From an uncultured Eubacteriales bacterium (lineage in GTDB: Bacteria; Bacillota; Clostridia; Oscillospirales; Acutalibacteraceae): a DNA stretch of 61,658 nucleotides. A program made the position numbers and the translations under genes. Positions 1 through 8,794 of the stretch are shown here, one piece after another. The notes beneath the pieces were generated by a model. It saw nothing but the letters and a program-made list of their open reading frames with translations. It made no database searches and was not told the DNA's origin. The DNA is taken from positions 1 to 61,658 of the forward strand of contig CAKSJY010000009.1 in NCBI GenBank assembly GCA_934464585.1, written 5' to 3'. Every line of letters starts with the position of its first letter. Positions within the stretch are counted from its first letter, which is position 1.

Positions 1-76
1 TCCTCAATAGCTCAGCCGGTAGAGCATGCGGCTGTTAACCGCAGGGTCGTTGGTTCGAGTCCAACTTGGGGAGCCA
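1..76 (+). tRNA. tRNA-Asn (anticodon GTT)
   Basis: A complete cloverleaf is visible. The seven-base acceptor arms TCCTCAA and TTGGGGA pair, with one G:T. The anticodon stem TGCGG/CCGCA encloses the loop with GTT at 34-36, and the T arm carries GGTTCGAGTCC. The 3' CCA is encoded. The gene begins at the first base of the window, so any upstream tRNA cluster or promoter is out of view. Confidence 0.97.
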
Positions 77-81
77 TACTT

Positions 82-120
82 AAAGAGACTTTCTCAGAAA
101 TGAGAGGGTCTCTTTTGTTT
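82..120 (+). terminator. Rho-independent terminator of tRNA-Asn
   Basis: AAAGAGAC and GTCTCTTT form a stem with an inner CTC/GAG pairing and are followed by a T-rich run. It lies six bases after the tRNA CCA end. Confidence 0.8.
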
Positions 121-206
121 TTCTATGCTATATGTGATGATTGAGTATACTGTTATATATAAAGATATGTAATAACTTTTATGATAGAAATAATATAAAA
201 TAAATT

Positions 207-235
207 TTGACTTTCTAAAGAAAAGAAAGTATAAT
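207..235 (+). promoter_or_regulatory. Sigma-A type promoter of the DUF4157 gene
   Basis: TTGACT at 207-212 and a perfect TATAAT at 230-235 are separated by exactly 17 bp. The predicted transcript starts near 242 and has a leader of about 90 nt up to the ATG at 334. This supports 334, not the TTG at 395, as the natural translation start of the downstream gene. Confidence 0.75.
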
Positions 236-333
236 TACTTTATAAAGAAAAATTTTTTAAGATATATTGTTGAAGGAAATATACTAATCAATCAAGCAAA
301 CCAATATTTTTATTATATTATGGGGTGTTATTT

Positions 334-423
334 ATGTATGATTATAAAAAAGACGACGAGCAATTATCGAAGGAAAATAGTGTAGGAGAATTTTTTGCGG
401 GGGGGGGGGAATACCTCTTCTGA
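334..423 (+). CDS. Short leader ORF: out-of-frame 5' end of the DUF4157 gene
   Basis: The ATG at 334 is preceded by GGGGTG (322-327) at good spacing and opens a 29-codon frame that runs into the 11-G tract and stops at 421-423. With one G fewer (or two more) this frame would join the 1,200-codon DUF4157 frame, adding about 22 residues ahead of it. I read it as the true N-terminus of that protein, out of frame in this sequence. It could instead be a sequencing error in the homopolymer. Confidence 0.6.
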   Translation: MYDYKKDDEQLSKENSVGEFFAGGGEYLF

Positions 424-3400
424 TTTTAAGATAAGAAAAGAAAATTTACCCGGTTGGGCGGTAGACTGGGCAAGAAATAGATTTAACATGGACGCTAAAA
501 ATGTTAAGTTTTATGTAATGGACGAGCAGGAGGTTGATAATTCTGTTGCGTTAGCCAGTGGAGATAGTATTTTTGTGACTTCAGATCACAAAAGTGATGA
601 AACAATAATTAAGCACGAATTAACACACATATACCAGCAAGCTATTGGTACGGCAACTGAAAGCAATGCAGGCGATACCTCTTTGGAAGATGAAGCGGTA
701 CAAACTTCCGAGGAGGGAGAAACTTTACTTGATAAAGGTAAAACTCAAAGTGGCGGATATATACTTCCAAGAGAGAAGACGAATGTTGTACAATCCTTGG
801 GTGCTTTAGCTATTGCTGGAATAGTGCTTGGAGGTGCGGCACTTGTAGCTGCTGGTATTGCCGGGGGTATTACTTGGCTTACTAAGAAAATAAAGAATAA
901 AAAGATCATGAGTGAAAACGAAAATCAAATTGTAACTAGAACAAATGTCCCAATTAAAACGGTTAAAAATATAGTTAAAATATTTAGCTGGTGTAAGGAA
1001 GAAGAAAAATATTGGGAGTATATTGAAAAGTTATGTAATTTTTCGAAGAATCCTATGATAACAATTGACGACCTTAAGCAAGAAAGTAAAGATCTGAAGA
1101 AATTATGTGAGATGTCTAATAATACTGTTGATGAAATTATGCAGTTTGGCTTTTATAAATTACAACAAAAATGTTGTGATAGTACTATTAGTAGCGAATC
1201 AACAGTACTGATTTCAGATTTGGATAATGATACAAGGAACATATTAGGTAGTAGTTTAATAGAGGAGGTTAACTTAAAAAGGAACACAGAATTGGATGAT
1301 ATATCAAATATCAGTAAAAGAAAAGATATAATAGAGATTGCTGACAAGGAAGATAGCATAGACTGGAGCAGTATTGATCTATTAAGTGACCATGGTACTG
1401 AGAAGGTTGAAAAGGAAGAATCAAGTACTAAGGAAAAGGTTCAAGATTCCGAGGAGGCAGAAACATCTAGCGAGAGCGTAAGTGCTGCTAGTGATGAAAA
1501 GGAAGAATCAAGTACTAAGGAAGATGTTCGAAATTCCGGAGAGGCAGAAACATCTAGTGAAAACGTAAGTGCTGCTAGTGATGAAAAGGAAGAATCAAGT
1601 ACTAAGGAAAAGGTTCAAGATTCCGAGGAGGCAGAAACATCTAGCGAGAGCGTAAGTGCTGCTAGTGATGAAAAGGAAGAATCAAGTACTAAGGAAGATG
1701 TTCGAAATTCCGGAGAGGCAGAAACATCTAGTGAAAACGTAAGTGCTGCTAGTGATGAAAAGGAAGAATCAAGTACTAAGGAAGATGTTCAAAATTTCGA
1801 GGAGGTAAAAACATCTAGCGAAAACGTAAGTGCTGCTAATGTTCAAAAGAAAGGACTTCCCTCAAAAATTAGTGATTGGGGAAAAAAACACATAAGTAAG
1901 TTAGTTCATGATATTGCAGAGGGGTTTAGGGATCATGGATTTGGCTATATTCCTTATTTTAGATTACAAGAATTTGCAAATATATTAAACATAAAAGTAA
2001 ATTATTATCAGTTTAATACTTTGGTAAGAATTAGCCGTTCTTGTGATTTATTAGATAATAAATTGAATAAATTGAGAGAATATACAGAACAAATTATAAA
2101 TTCAAATGAAGAATATAAAAAACAAAAACAAAGTGGTAATTGGGATTATAGGCCTTTAGAGTCTTTTCTTATGAATCTTTATCGAAAAATTACGCCAGAA
2201 CGATATAGCAGCCCTAAATTAAAGGAGTTTGCAAAAGTGTTAAAAATAAAACCGGGTACTCCTCAGTGGAATGTTTTGCGTACATGTGGGGAAAAATGTG
2301 ATAAATTTAAATATATTCCAATATATGAAATTGAAACATATGTAAATTATTATATAAAATCAAATCCTGAATACGAAAGAAAAAATTATAATTGGGAAGT
2401 CTCAGATGTTGCTTACATAGTTATGGAAGTAGATAATATGATCAAAAGTGGTTTTGCTATTGATGATAGTAATGAATCTAGATTAAATAAATTTGCAAAG
2501 ATATTAAACATAAAATCAAATATATGGTGTGATTTACTTGAAACTCAGGAATTTATGGAAGACGTCCCGATAGATAAAATTGAAGAATATGCGAACCAAG
2601 TTTTAGACTCGAATATAGAATATAAAAAACGAAAAGAAAAGGGTAATTGGGATAATGAGTCTTTAAGATCTTTTATGAAAGATTGCCGTGAAATGGTTAG
2701 AAAAGAAATAGGTAGTCCTAGAGTACAAGCGTTTGCAAAATTGTTTGAAATAGAACCGGGCACTCATCAATGGGAATATTTGCTTGAAAGTGAAAGAGAG
2801 ACTGATTGCTTTGACAAAATCCCAATAGAAGAGATTAATGAAGATTACATGAAACAATTTGTAAAATCATATAAAAAGAAATTACTTGGTATTGATAAAA
2901 TTGAGGAAAACCTGGGTAAAGCTGCTAATGTTGAAGAGGTAAAAAGATTTAGTGAAAACGTAAATGCTGCTCCTGTTCAAAAGAAAGGCTTTCCACCAAA
3001 AATTAGTGATTGGACAAAGGAAGATGTATATAAATTACTTGATAATATTATAAATGAGGTTGTGTATGAGAATAGCGCTATTAGTTTTTTCAAATTGAAA
3101 GAGTTTGCAGATGAATTAGGAATAAAACCTAATGATAAACCGTGGAATTTTTTGGTAGAGTATTACCATGTCTTTTCTATGTTCAGTCAGTTTAAAGTAG
3201 ATGAATTAAAAGAATGTGCGGGACTAATGATAAATTCAAGAAAAAAATATGAAAGACTAAAACTAAGCGGTAATTGGGATGATGAGTCTTTACAATCTTT
3301 TATTATGGCTCTTAATAACAAAATTTACACAGAAAATGGTAGCCCTAAAGTACAAAAATTTGCAGAAGCATTAAAAATACAAAGGGGCTCTTCCTCTTCC

Positions 3401-4024
3401 CAGTGGAAGGTTTTACTTCAAGCCGAAGAAGAACACCATAATGACTTTCGTAATATTCCAATAAATAGAATTAAAAAGCATACAGAGTGGTATATAAAAT
3501 CAACCCCTGGCTACAAAAACAAAAATTATAATTGGAATGACTCAGATATCTTTAATATAATTTCAAATGTATGTAATAGAATTATCAATGACGTTGGTAT
3601 TGGTGATGATCCTAAATTGCAAAAATTTGCAGAAGTACTAGAAATAGACGAAAATACTTCTCAATGGAACGCTTTAGTTGCAACTCAAAGTCATATGCAG
3701 TATATTCCAATAGATAAAATTGAAGAATATTCGAATCGGGTTATAAACTCGAATGTAGAGTTTAAAAAATACAAGCAATCTGGTATATGGGACTCTCAGG
3801 TTTTAGCGGAGTTTATTTATGAGGTTAATGAAGAAATTAAAGAAGACATGGGTAGCCCTAGAGTACGAAAGTTTGCAAAAGTGTTAAGAATAGGACAGGG
3901 CACTGATCAATGGGACTATTTGCTTGAATATGAAAGAAAGTATAGTGCTTTTGAAAAAATCCCAATAGATGTGATTACAGATTACACAAAACAATTTGTA
4001 ACATTACAAAACGGGATTAAATGA
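395..4024 (+). CDS. DUF4157 (HELTH) multi-repeat protein, leaderless
   Basis: Open for 1,209 codons from a TTG with no ribosome site; the real start is probably the ATG at 334 across the poly-G tract. Residues about 30-85 match the DUF4157 pattern, ending in KHELTHIYQQ with the zinc-type HExxH at 74-78. This domain is known as a marker near extracellular contractile injection systems and polymorphic toxins. A glycine/alanine-rich hydrophobic segment follows at about 132-160, then an acidic linker with five 29-residue repeats (about 339-483). Two homologous halves follow, each opening with VQKKG and KISDW and built of modules of roughly 85 residues with motifs GNWD, LKEFAKVLKI and IPI.KIE.Y. 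There is no signal peptide. It may be an injected or otherwise exported effector, or a cytoplasmic repeat protein; catalytic activity is unproven. Confidence 0.75.
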   Translation: MRGGGNTSSDFKIRKENLPGWAVDWARNRFNMDAKNVKFYVMDEQEVDNSVALASGDSIFVTSDHKSDETIIKHELTHIYQQAIGTATESNAGDTSLEDEAVQTSEEGETLLDKGKTQSGGYILPREKTNVVQSLGALAIAGIVLGGAALVAAGIAGGITWLTKKIKNKKIMSENENQIVTRTNVPIKTVKNIVKIFSWCKEEEKYWEYIEKLCNFSKNPMITIDDLKQESKDLKKLCEMSNNTVDEIMQFGFYKLQQKCCDSTISSESTVLISDLDNDTRNILGSSLIEEVNLKRNTELDDISNISKRKDIIEIADKEDSIDWSSIDLLSDHGTEKVEKEESSTKEKVQDSEEAETSSESVSAASDEKEESSTKEDVRNSGEAETSSENVSAASDEKEESSTKEKVQDSEEAETSSESVSAASDEKEESSTKEDVRNSGEAETSSENVSAASDEKEESSTKEDVQNFEEVKTSSENVSAANVQKKGLPSKISDWGKKHISKLVHDIAEGFRDHGFGYIPYFRLQEFANILNIKVNYYQFNTLVRISRSCDLLDNKLNKLREYTEQIINSNEEYKKQKQSGNWDYRPLESFLMNLYRKITPERYSSPKLKEFAKVLKIKPGTPQWNVLRTCGEKCDKFKYIPIYEIETYVNYYIKSNPEYERKNYNWEVSDVAYIVMEVDNMIKSGFAIDDSNESRLNKFAKILNIKSNIWCDLLETQEFMEDVPIDKIEEYANQVLDSNIEYKKRKEKGNWDNESLRSFMKDCREMVRKEIGSPRVQAFAKLFEIEPGTHQWEYLLESERETDCFDKIPIEEINEDYMKQFVKSYKKKLLGIDKIEENLGKAANVEEVKRFSENVNAAPVQKKGFPPKISDWTKEDVYKLLDNIINEVVYENSAISFFKLKEFADELGIKPNDKPWNFLVEYYHVFSMFSQFKVDELKECAGLMINSRKKYERLKLSGNWDDESLQSFIMALNNKIYTENGSPKVQKFAEALKIQRGSSSSQWKVLLQAEEEHHNDFRNIPINRIKKHTEWYIKSTPGYKNKNYNWNDSDIFNIISNVCNRIINDVGIGDDPKLQKFAEVLEIDENTSQWNALVATQSHMQYIPIDKIEEYSNRVINSNVEFKKYKQSGIWDSQVLAEFIYEVNEEIKEDMGSPRVRKFAKVLRIGQGTDQWDYLLEYERKYSAFEKIPIDVITDYTKQFVTLQNGIK
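399..409 (+). repeat. Poly-G (11) tract, candidate phase-variation switch
   Basis: Eleven consecutive G residues lie inside the coding start of the DUF4157 gene, in a genome otherwise very poor in G runs. The length decides whether the ATG at 334 is in frame with the long ORF: 10 or 13 G would be in frame, while 11 is out of frame. Homopolymeric G tracts of this length are known slipped-strand mispairing sites in phase-variable genes. Confidence 0.7.
1409..1843 (+). repeat. Five 87-bp in-frame tandem repeats
   Basis: Five consecutive units start at 1409, 1496, 1583, 1670 and 1757. Each encodes 29 acidic/serine-rich residues of the type EKEESSTKE..EAETSSE.VSAASD. Units alternate A-B-A-B-B', so units 1-2 and 3-4 look like one 174-bp duplication. 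They form a flexible linker between the hydrophobic segment and the repeat modules. Confidence 0.9.
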
Positions 4025-4115
4025 TATCTATAAATTTCTGAATATATAGCTGATTTATACAACAGTATTTTTAATTTACGTTTCAATTTGGTATATACAA
4101 TAGAACTTAAAAACA

Positions 4116-4145
4116 GAAAATCCCCAGCAAGTTGGGGATTTCTTA
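4116..4145. terminator. Terminator between convergent genes
   Basis: GAAAATCCCC and GGGGATTTCTT form a strong hairpin with A-rich and T-rich flanks. It lies between the DUF4157 gene (plus) and mreB/mbl (minus) and can serve both. Confidence 0.75.
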
Positions 4146-4176
4146 TATATAAATTTATATTGTAAGTACTAGATTA

Positions 4177-5199
4177 TTAATATTCTGCACTAAGAGGGTT
4201 AGCAGGTTTATATCCATCTTTTTCTAGCTGATTAATATATTTTATTGAAAGTCCGGCTCCGATAGCTGTACAGGTTTCAGGGGAGTCCGGTATTGAAACT
4301 GAAAGTCCGATTTTTTGGCTAAATAATTTATCGATACCATATAAATTAGCTGTACCACCTGTTAAAGTTATTCCGCTTTCTTGAATATCTCCTGCTAATT
4401 CCGGAGGAATATTTTCAAGCAACTCCTTTAAGGCTACTATAATCTCATCTAATGATTCAACGATAGTATCAACCAACTCATTAGAGGACAAGTCTACCCA
4501 ATCGGGAAGACGAGTTAAAAGATTTTTACCTTTGACACGAAATGTTTTATCAACATCTCTTTTAATAGCACAACCTATTTGAATTTTGGCAATTTCAGCC
4601 ATTTTGCTACCAATTAATAAATTATAGTTTTTCTTAACGTATTTTATTATGTTTTCATCGATTGCGTTTCCTGCAACTTTTATAGACTGTCCGCAGGCAA
4701 TTCCATTTAGTGAAATTACTGCCATATCCGAAGTTCCACCACCAATATTTAAAACTAAGTTACCTATAGGACTTAAGCAATCAAGTCCCGCACCTATTGC
4801 TGCAGCGACCGCTTTCTCTATTAGACAAACTTTTCTTACTCCGACAGAACTTATAGCGTTTACTACAGCCTTTTTCTCTACTTCAGTTATTTCACCTGGG
4901 ACACAAACAACTGCTCGAGGCATAACGATTTTACTTATTGATATTTTTTTAAGAAAGCTGTTTAACATTCCTTCAACTAAGTCGAAATCTGATATTACAC
5001 CTCGACTTAAAGGATAAATTACTTCTACTTTATCAGAGGTTTTACCGACCATTTTTTTAGCCTGCATCCCAACTGAAATAATTTCATTACTATCTAAATC
5101 TACTGCAACTACAGAAGGTTCATTTAAAACGATGCCTTTTCCATTAACATATATTCTGGTTTTAGCTGTACCAAGGCTTATTGCTATATCTGTTCCCAA
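4177..5199 (-). CDS. MreB/Mbl-family actin-like cell-shape protein
   Basis: A bacterial actin that polymerises on the inner membrane face and guides the cell-wall elongation machinery. Visible are the phosphate-1 loop SLGTAKTRIYV near the N-terminus, the phosphate-2 loop LNIGGGTSDMAVISL in the middle and the adenosine motif GITLTGGTANLYG. Length (about 340 aa) is normal for the family. I chose the TTG at 5199 because AGGGAG lies 8 nt upstream; a GTG at 5208 is in frame but has the Shine-Dalgarno directly against it. mreC, mreD and other divisome genes are not adjacent, so this is a stand-alone copy (MreB, Mbl or MreBH cannot be told apart here). It is last in a minus-strand run recD2-comF-mreB. 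Confidence 0.9.
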   Translation of the reverse strand: MGTDIAISLGTAKTRIYVNGKGIVLNEPSVVAVDLDSNEIISVGMQAKKMVGKTSDKVEVIYPLSRGVISDFDLVEGMLNSFLKKISISKIVMPRAVVCVPGEITEVEKKAVVNAISSVGVRKVCLIEKAVAAAIGAGLDCLSPIGNLVLNIGGGTSDMAVISLNGIACGQSIKVAGNAIDENIIKYVKKNYNLLIGSKMAEIAKIQIGCAIKRDVDKTFRVKGKNLLTRLPDWVDLSSNELVDTIVESLDEIIVALKELLENIPPELAGDIQESGITLTGGTANLYGIDKLFSQKIGLSVSIPDSPETCTAIGAGLSIKYINQLEKDGYKPANPLSAEY

Positions 5200-5235
5200 G
5201 CCGCTCACTCCCTACAAAATCATATTATAAATGTA

Positions 5236-5922
5236 TCATATATCCTCTATTAATTCAATAGCTTTCGAAGCATCTGCGATGGTTACGCAAAGAACCTTTT
5301 TCGCACCTGCTTTTAAGAGAATTCGTACGCATTCTGAAAGGGTGTTTCCTGTTGTTACTATATCATCACATAGTAAAATAGTTTTACTCTTAATATTGTT
5401 AATATTTATAGCTTTATATACACCCTGTACATTTTTACTTCTTTCCTCTTTGCCTAAGGTATGCTGAATTTTATTATTTATGACTTTTCTCAAAAGCTTT
5501 TTATATGGAATATTCAATATTTTAGAAATATCTTTGCCGATTAACGAGGATTGGTTATATCCACGTTTAACATACCTGCTAAATGTCATAGGTACTGATG
5601 TAATAAAATCATACTTGATATTAAATATATCACTGTTATGTATAGCTTCGGCAATTTTTACCGAGAAACTATATGAAAATTCGCGTTTATCTTTAAACTT
5701 AAAATTCCATATTGCAAATTTAACTTTGCTGTGATAATCAAATAAAGACAAACATAAAATTTCCTTTTTATCAATGATATTAATAGTTCTTATCCTTGAA
5801 ATAACAGGAAATGAAATTTCACATTCATCGCAAAATATTTGGTTTGGATTAATGACCTTATTGCAATATGGACATCTGGTTGGATAAATTAAATTTAAAA
5901 GTGTTTTAAAGACATTTTTCAT
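5236..5922 (-). CDS. comF: ComF-family phosphoribosyltransferase-like protein
   Basis: 228 residues. An N-terminal four-cysteine zinc finger (CPYCNKV..., FCDEC) is followed by a phosphoribosyltransferase-type domain with the PRPP-binding signature ILLCDDIVTTGNT near the C-terminus. ComF proteins take part in DNA uptake and single-strand handling during natural transformation in Firmicutes, but occur widely in species without known competence. The gene sits 45 nt after recD2, and its ribosome site AAGGAGTGG is about 12 nt before the ATG. With recD2 it suggests a DNA-processing unit. No other late-competence genes are nearby. Confidence 0.92.
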   Translation of the reverse strand: MKNVFKTLLNLIYPTRCPYCNKVINPNQIFCDECEISFPVISRIRTINIIDKKEILCLSLFDYHSKVKFAIWNFKFKDKREFSYSFSVKIAEAIHNSDIFNIKYDFITSVPMTFSRYVKRGYNQSSLIGKDISKILNIPYKKLLRKVINNKIQHTLGKEERSKNVQGVYKAININNIKSKTILLCDDIVTTGNTLSECVRILLKAGAKKVLCVTIADASKAIELIEDI

Positions 5923-5967
5923 ACTGTATTATAACCACTCCTTTAACTAAAAATTTTAGTAAGGATA

Positions 5968-8169
5968 TCAACTGCGCTGTAAAAAGTAGCATAGTCCAGA
6001 GTAACGTCTGATATTTTTATCATTTTGTACCATTTTATCTACTGCGTATTTTGAGCCAACTATAACAAGCCTTGTTTTTGCCCTTGTTACGGCAGTGTAT
6101 AGTAGATTTCTATAATAAAGCTGTGGTGGACCTGAAAATAGGGGAATAATTACAGCCTCAAATTCGCTACCCTGACTTTTATGTACAGTTATTGCATATG
6201 CAAGTTCTAAATCGACAGCTGAATCTAAATCATATATAGCAATTTTGTCATCATACTGCACAGCTAATGATCCTGCTACCGGATCTATGTTTATGAGAAT
6301 GCCGACATCTCCGTTGAATATACCTTCTCCGGAAGTAGAATCTTCCTTTGCCCAGGGAATATTATAATTGTTTTTAGTTTGCATTACTTTGTCATTCTCT
6401 CTGAGCACAACTGAATTTACTATAACTTCTTTTTTATCGGCAGACGGTGGATTTATAGCTTCTTGAATAGAAGAATTGAGATTTTTTGTTCCAGTTTCAC
6501 CTTTTTTAGAGGGACAAAGTATCTGTATATCATATAATGGTGAATAATTGTATGCATTAGGAAGCCTAGTTTTATATAAATCAACTATTGTATTTACGAC
6601 ATCAGTGGAATTATTGCGGCTCATAAAAAAGAAATCATTATTTTTGCAATCAAGTTCAGGGTTCTCACCGGCAACAATTTTATGAGCGTTTGTAACTATT
6701 AAACTTTTGAGGGATTGTCTAAATATTTCTTTTAAACTTACAACAGGTAAAATACCTGATGCTATTATATCACCAAGTACATTTCCGACACCAACTGAGG
6801 GTAATTGATCAGTATCACCGACCATTATTAACCGGCAACCTAAAGGCATAGACCTTAAGATAGCGTCAAAAAGTTTTATATCTATCATAGATAGTTCGTC
6901 CAAGATAACAGCATCACATTTTAAAAGATTTTTTTCGTTTTTTTGAAAAACAGGTTCATCGTTTTCTGTCCATTCAACTTCTAAAAGCCGATGAATGGTT
7001 TTGGCATCTTCACCGGTAAGTTCGGACATTCTTTTTGCAGCTTTTCCGGTTGGTGCTGCGAGAAAAACTTTTTCACCACTTTTTTTTAGAATGTTGATAA
7101 TTGCGTTTAAAGTTGTTGTTTTACCGGTACCAGGTCCACCTGTAAGTACAAGCATACCGAGTTTTAATGCCTCGGAAATAGCCTTCTTTTGCAAGGAAGC
7201 ATATTCTATATTTTGCTCTGATTCGATTTTTGCAATTTCATTTTCTGCGCCTAAAATAGATTGTGGTGGAAATTGCAACATCATTAAAAGCCTGGAAGCA
7301 ATTTGAGTTTCACATCTGTATGTTTCAGGTAAAAATATAAATTCTCTCTCATCCAAAGTATCCTCAACAAGTGACATGTCTTCTTTCATTTCTTCTAATA
7401 TATCGGAAATAATATCGTATTCAATTTCCAGGAAGGACGAGGTGGCCTGTATTAATCTGTCTTTTGGCAAGCAGGTATGTCCGTTTCTCATATTATGCCT
7501 TAGAATATAGACAATTGCAGCACGAATTCGGTATTTGTTGTCGTATGTAAGGTCTAGGCTAAAAGCAATATCGTCTGCTCTTTCAAAGGGAATATTAATA
7601 GGATAATTGCAAATGCAATATGGGTTACTTCTTATAATATCAAGAGAATTTGCCCCGTAAGCTTTAAAAATTTTTATAGATTCCTCTGGAGTTATACTAT
7701 ATTTTGCAAGGCTAAGCATAAGCTCTTTAATACCGAATACATGTTTTAATTCCTCGGAAATTTTCAGTGCTTTTTCTTTGGTGATTCCGTGAATCGATAC
7801 AAGTCTTTCCGGCTCCTTTTGCATAATTTCAAGAGTGTGTTCACCAAACTCATCAACAAGACGCTGAGCGGTCTTTTTTCCGATACCTTTTATTGCTCCG
7901 GAAGAAAGGTATTTCAATATGGCAGTACTTTCTGAGGGTAATTTTACTTCAAATGCCTGAACCGAAAATTGTCGACCAAAATTTATATGGTTTTTCCATT
8001 GACCTATAAGTTTTAACTCTTCACCGGCTTCTACGTTAGACATTAGTCCAACGGCAGTATTGATTTCGTCTCCTGAAATGATTTCAAGTACAGTATACCC
8101 GTTTTTTTCGTTGCGATATATAATTCTTTCCACAGAGCCGTTTAGCTCTAATAAATTATTTTCATCCAT
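5968..8169 (-). CDS. recD2: RecD2-type ATP-dependent 5'-3' DNA helicase
   Basis: A RecD-like superfamily 1B helicase of the kind that works without RecBC. The N-terminal OB-like segment (about 5-75) carries LNGSVERIIY. It is followed by helix-hairpin-helix repeats (about 85-140), Walker A GGPGTGKTT (about 346), Walker B VILDELSMID, and C-terminal helicase motifs YAITVHKSQGSEFEAV and LYTAVTRAKTRLVIVG. The length of 733 residues is typical. Likely role: unwinding during repair and replication-fork maintenance. The ATG has a GGGGAAAAG upstream. comF follows on the same strand. Confidence 0.95.
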   Translation of the reverse strand: MDENNLLELNGSVERIIYRNEKNGYTVLEIISGDEINTAVGLMSNVEAGEELKLIGQWKNHINFGRQFSVQAFEVKLPSESTAILKYLSSGAIKGIGKKTAQRLVDEFGEHTLEIMQKEPERLVSIHGITKEKALKISEELKHVFGIKELMLSLAKYSITPEESIKIFKAYGANSLDIIRSNPYCICNYPINIPFERADDIAFSLDLTYDNKYRIRAAIVYILRHNMRNGHTCLPKDRLIQATSSFLEIEYDIISDILEEMKEDMSLVEDTLDEREFIFLPETYRCETQIASRLLMMLQFPPQSILGAENEIAKIESEQNIEYASLQKKAISEALKLGMLVLTGGPGTGKTTTLNAIINILKKSGEKVFLAAPTGKAAKRMSELTGEDAKTIHRLLEVEWTENDEPVFQKNEKNLLKCDAVILDELSMIDIKLFDAILRSMPLGCRLIMVGDTDQLPSVGVGNVLGDIIASGILPVVSLKEIFRQSLKSLIVTNAHKIVAGENPELDCKNNDFFFMSRNNSTDVVNTIVDLYKTRLPNAYNYSPLYDIQILCPSKKGETGTKNLNSSIQEAINPPSADKKEVIVNSVVLRENDKVMQTKNNYNIPWAKEDSTSGEGIFNGDVGILINIDPVAGSLAVQYDDKIAIYDLDSAVDLELAYAITVHKSQGSEFEAVIIPLFSGPPQLYYRNLLYTAVTRAKTRLVIVGSKYAVDKMVQNDKNIRRYSGLCYFLQRS

Positions 8170-8221
8170 ATCTTTTCCCCATTGTTATTAATCTTTAATT
8201 ATTATAACACATTTTTCATAA

Positions 8222-8258
8222 AAAATCTTTGGACACTTTAAGCATCCAAAGATTTTAA
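8222..8258 (-). terminator. Terminator after the 8269-8601 gene
   Basis: AAATCTTTGGA and TCCAAAGATTT make an 11-bp stem with A/T runs on both sides. It separates the small membrane protein from recD2. Confidence 0.75.
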
Positions 8259-8268
8259 AGTTGGAGAG

Positions 8269-8601
8269 TTATGATTTAATTATTGCTTCAAATTCGGATA
8301 CATTGCAGAGTTCAACAGAGGGATAATCCTTTATAATTATTTCGCAGATTTTTCTGCTTTCTTCATCCATTCCGCAATCAAGACAAATAATGCGTTTGTA
8401 GTCAAGTCCCATCCATTTAGATTTTGCTATAGCTGACCTGAGAAGAAACTCAACGTCAGTATCATTGCTATCAATCATTACCACAAGCATTAAATTTTTG
8501 TTTTTACTTTTGTATATTGCTAAGGTTATTATACGAGCTAATTCAATGCATCCTAAAACAAATAAAAACAAACCGATCGCTGAAAAAATTATTTGAAGCA
8601 T
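8269..8601 (-). CDS. Small single-pass membrane protein, unknown
   Basis: About 110 residues. One hydrophobic segment lies at about 4-32, followed by a short basic stretch (YKSKNKN) and a compact soluble domain with LMLVVMIDSNDTDVEF and ICLDCGMDEES. The start is taken as the ATG at 8601, which has GAGGTGAT six bases upstream; an in-frame GTG at 8610 overlaps that ribosome site. The pattern resembles short clostridial hypothetical proteins with a glycosyltransferase-like beta strand, but no family is recognised and no function is proposed. It is monocistronic, with its own terminator. Confidence 0.7.
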   Translation of the reverse strand: MLQIIFSAIGLFLFVLGCIELARIITLAIYKSKNKNLMLVVMIDSNDTDVEFLLRSAIAKSKWMGLDYKRIICLDCGMDEESRKICEIIIKDYPSVELCNVSEFEAIIKS

Positions 8602-8737
8602 ATATATCACCTCAGTATATAATATGCAAAAAACGAGAATGTGTCATCGGGATAAATATGGAAAAATATATTGTAAATTTATATAGAATTATGCAGGATA
8701 AGTTGCCATGTTTTGTAATACAAACTCAAAGAAATAT

Positions 8738-8766
8738 TTGAAATTTGGTTCATGCTATGATATAAT
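8738..8766 (+). promoter_or_regulatory. Promoter of the lipoprotein-folate operon
   Basis: TTGAAA at 8738-8743 and TATAAT at 8761-8766 with 17 bp spacing, 28 bp before the GTG start at 8795. It is divergent from the small membrane gene at 8601. Confidence 0.8.
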
Positions 8767-8794
8767 TAAAGAAATTGTTGGTAGGAGGGGTTAT

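Noticed and set aside
8708..8794. Longer N-terminus of the transglutaminase-like lipoprotein
   Set aside because: The upstream codons overlap the promoter and would bury the signal peptide; GTG 8795 with GGAGGGG gives a proper lipoprotein signal.
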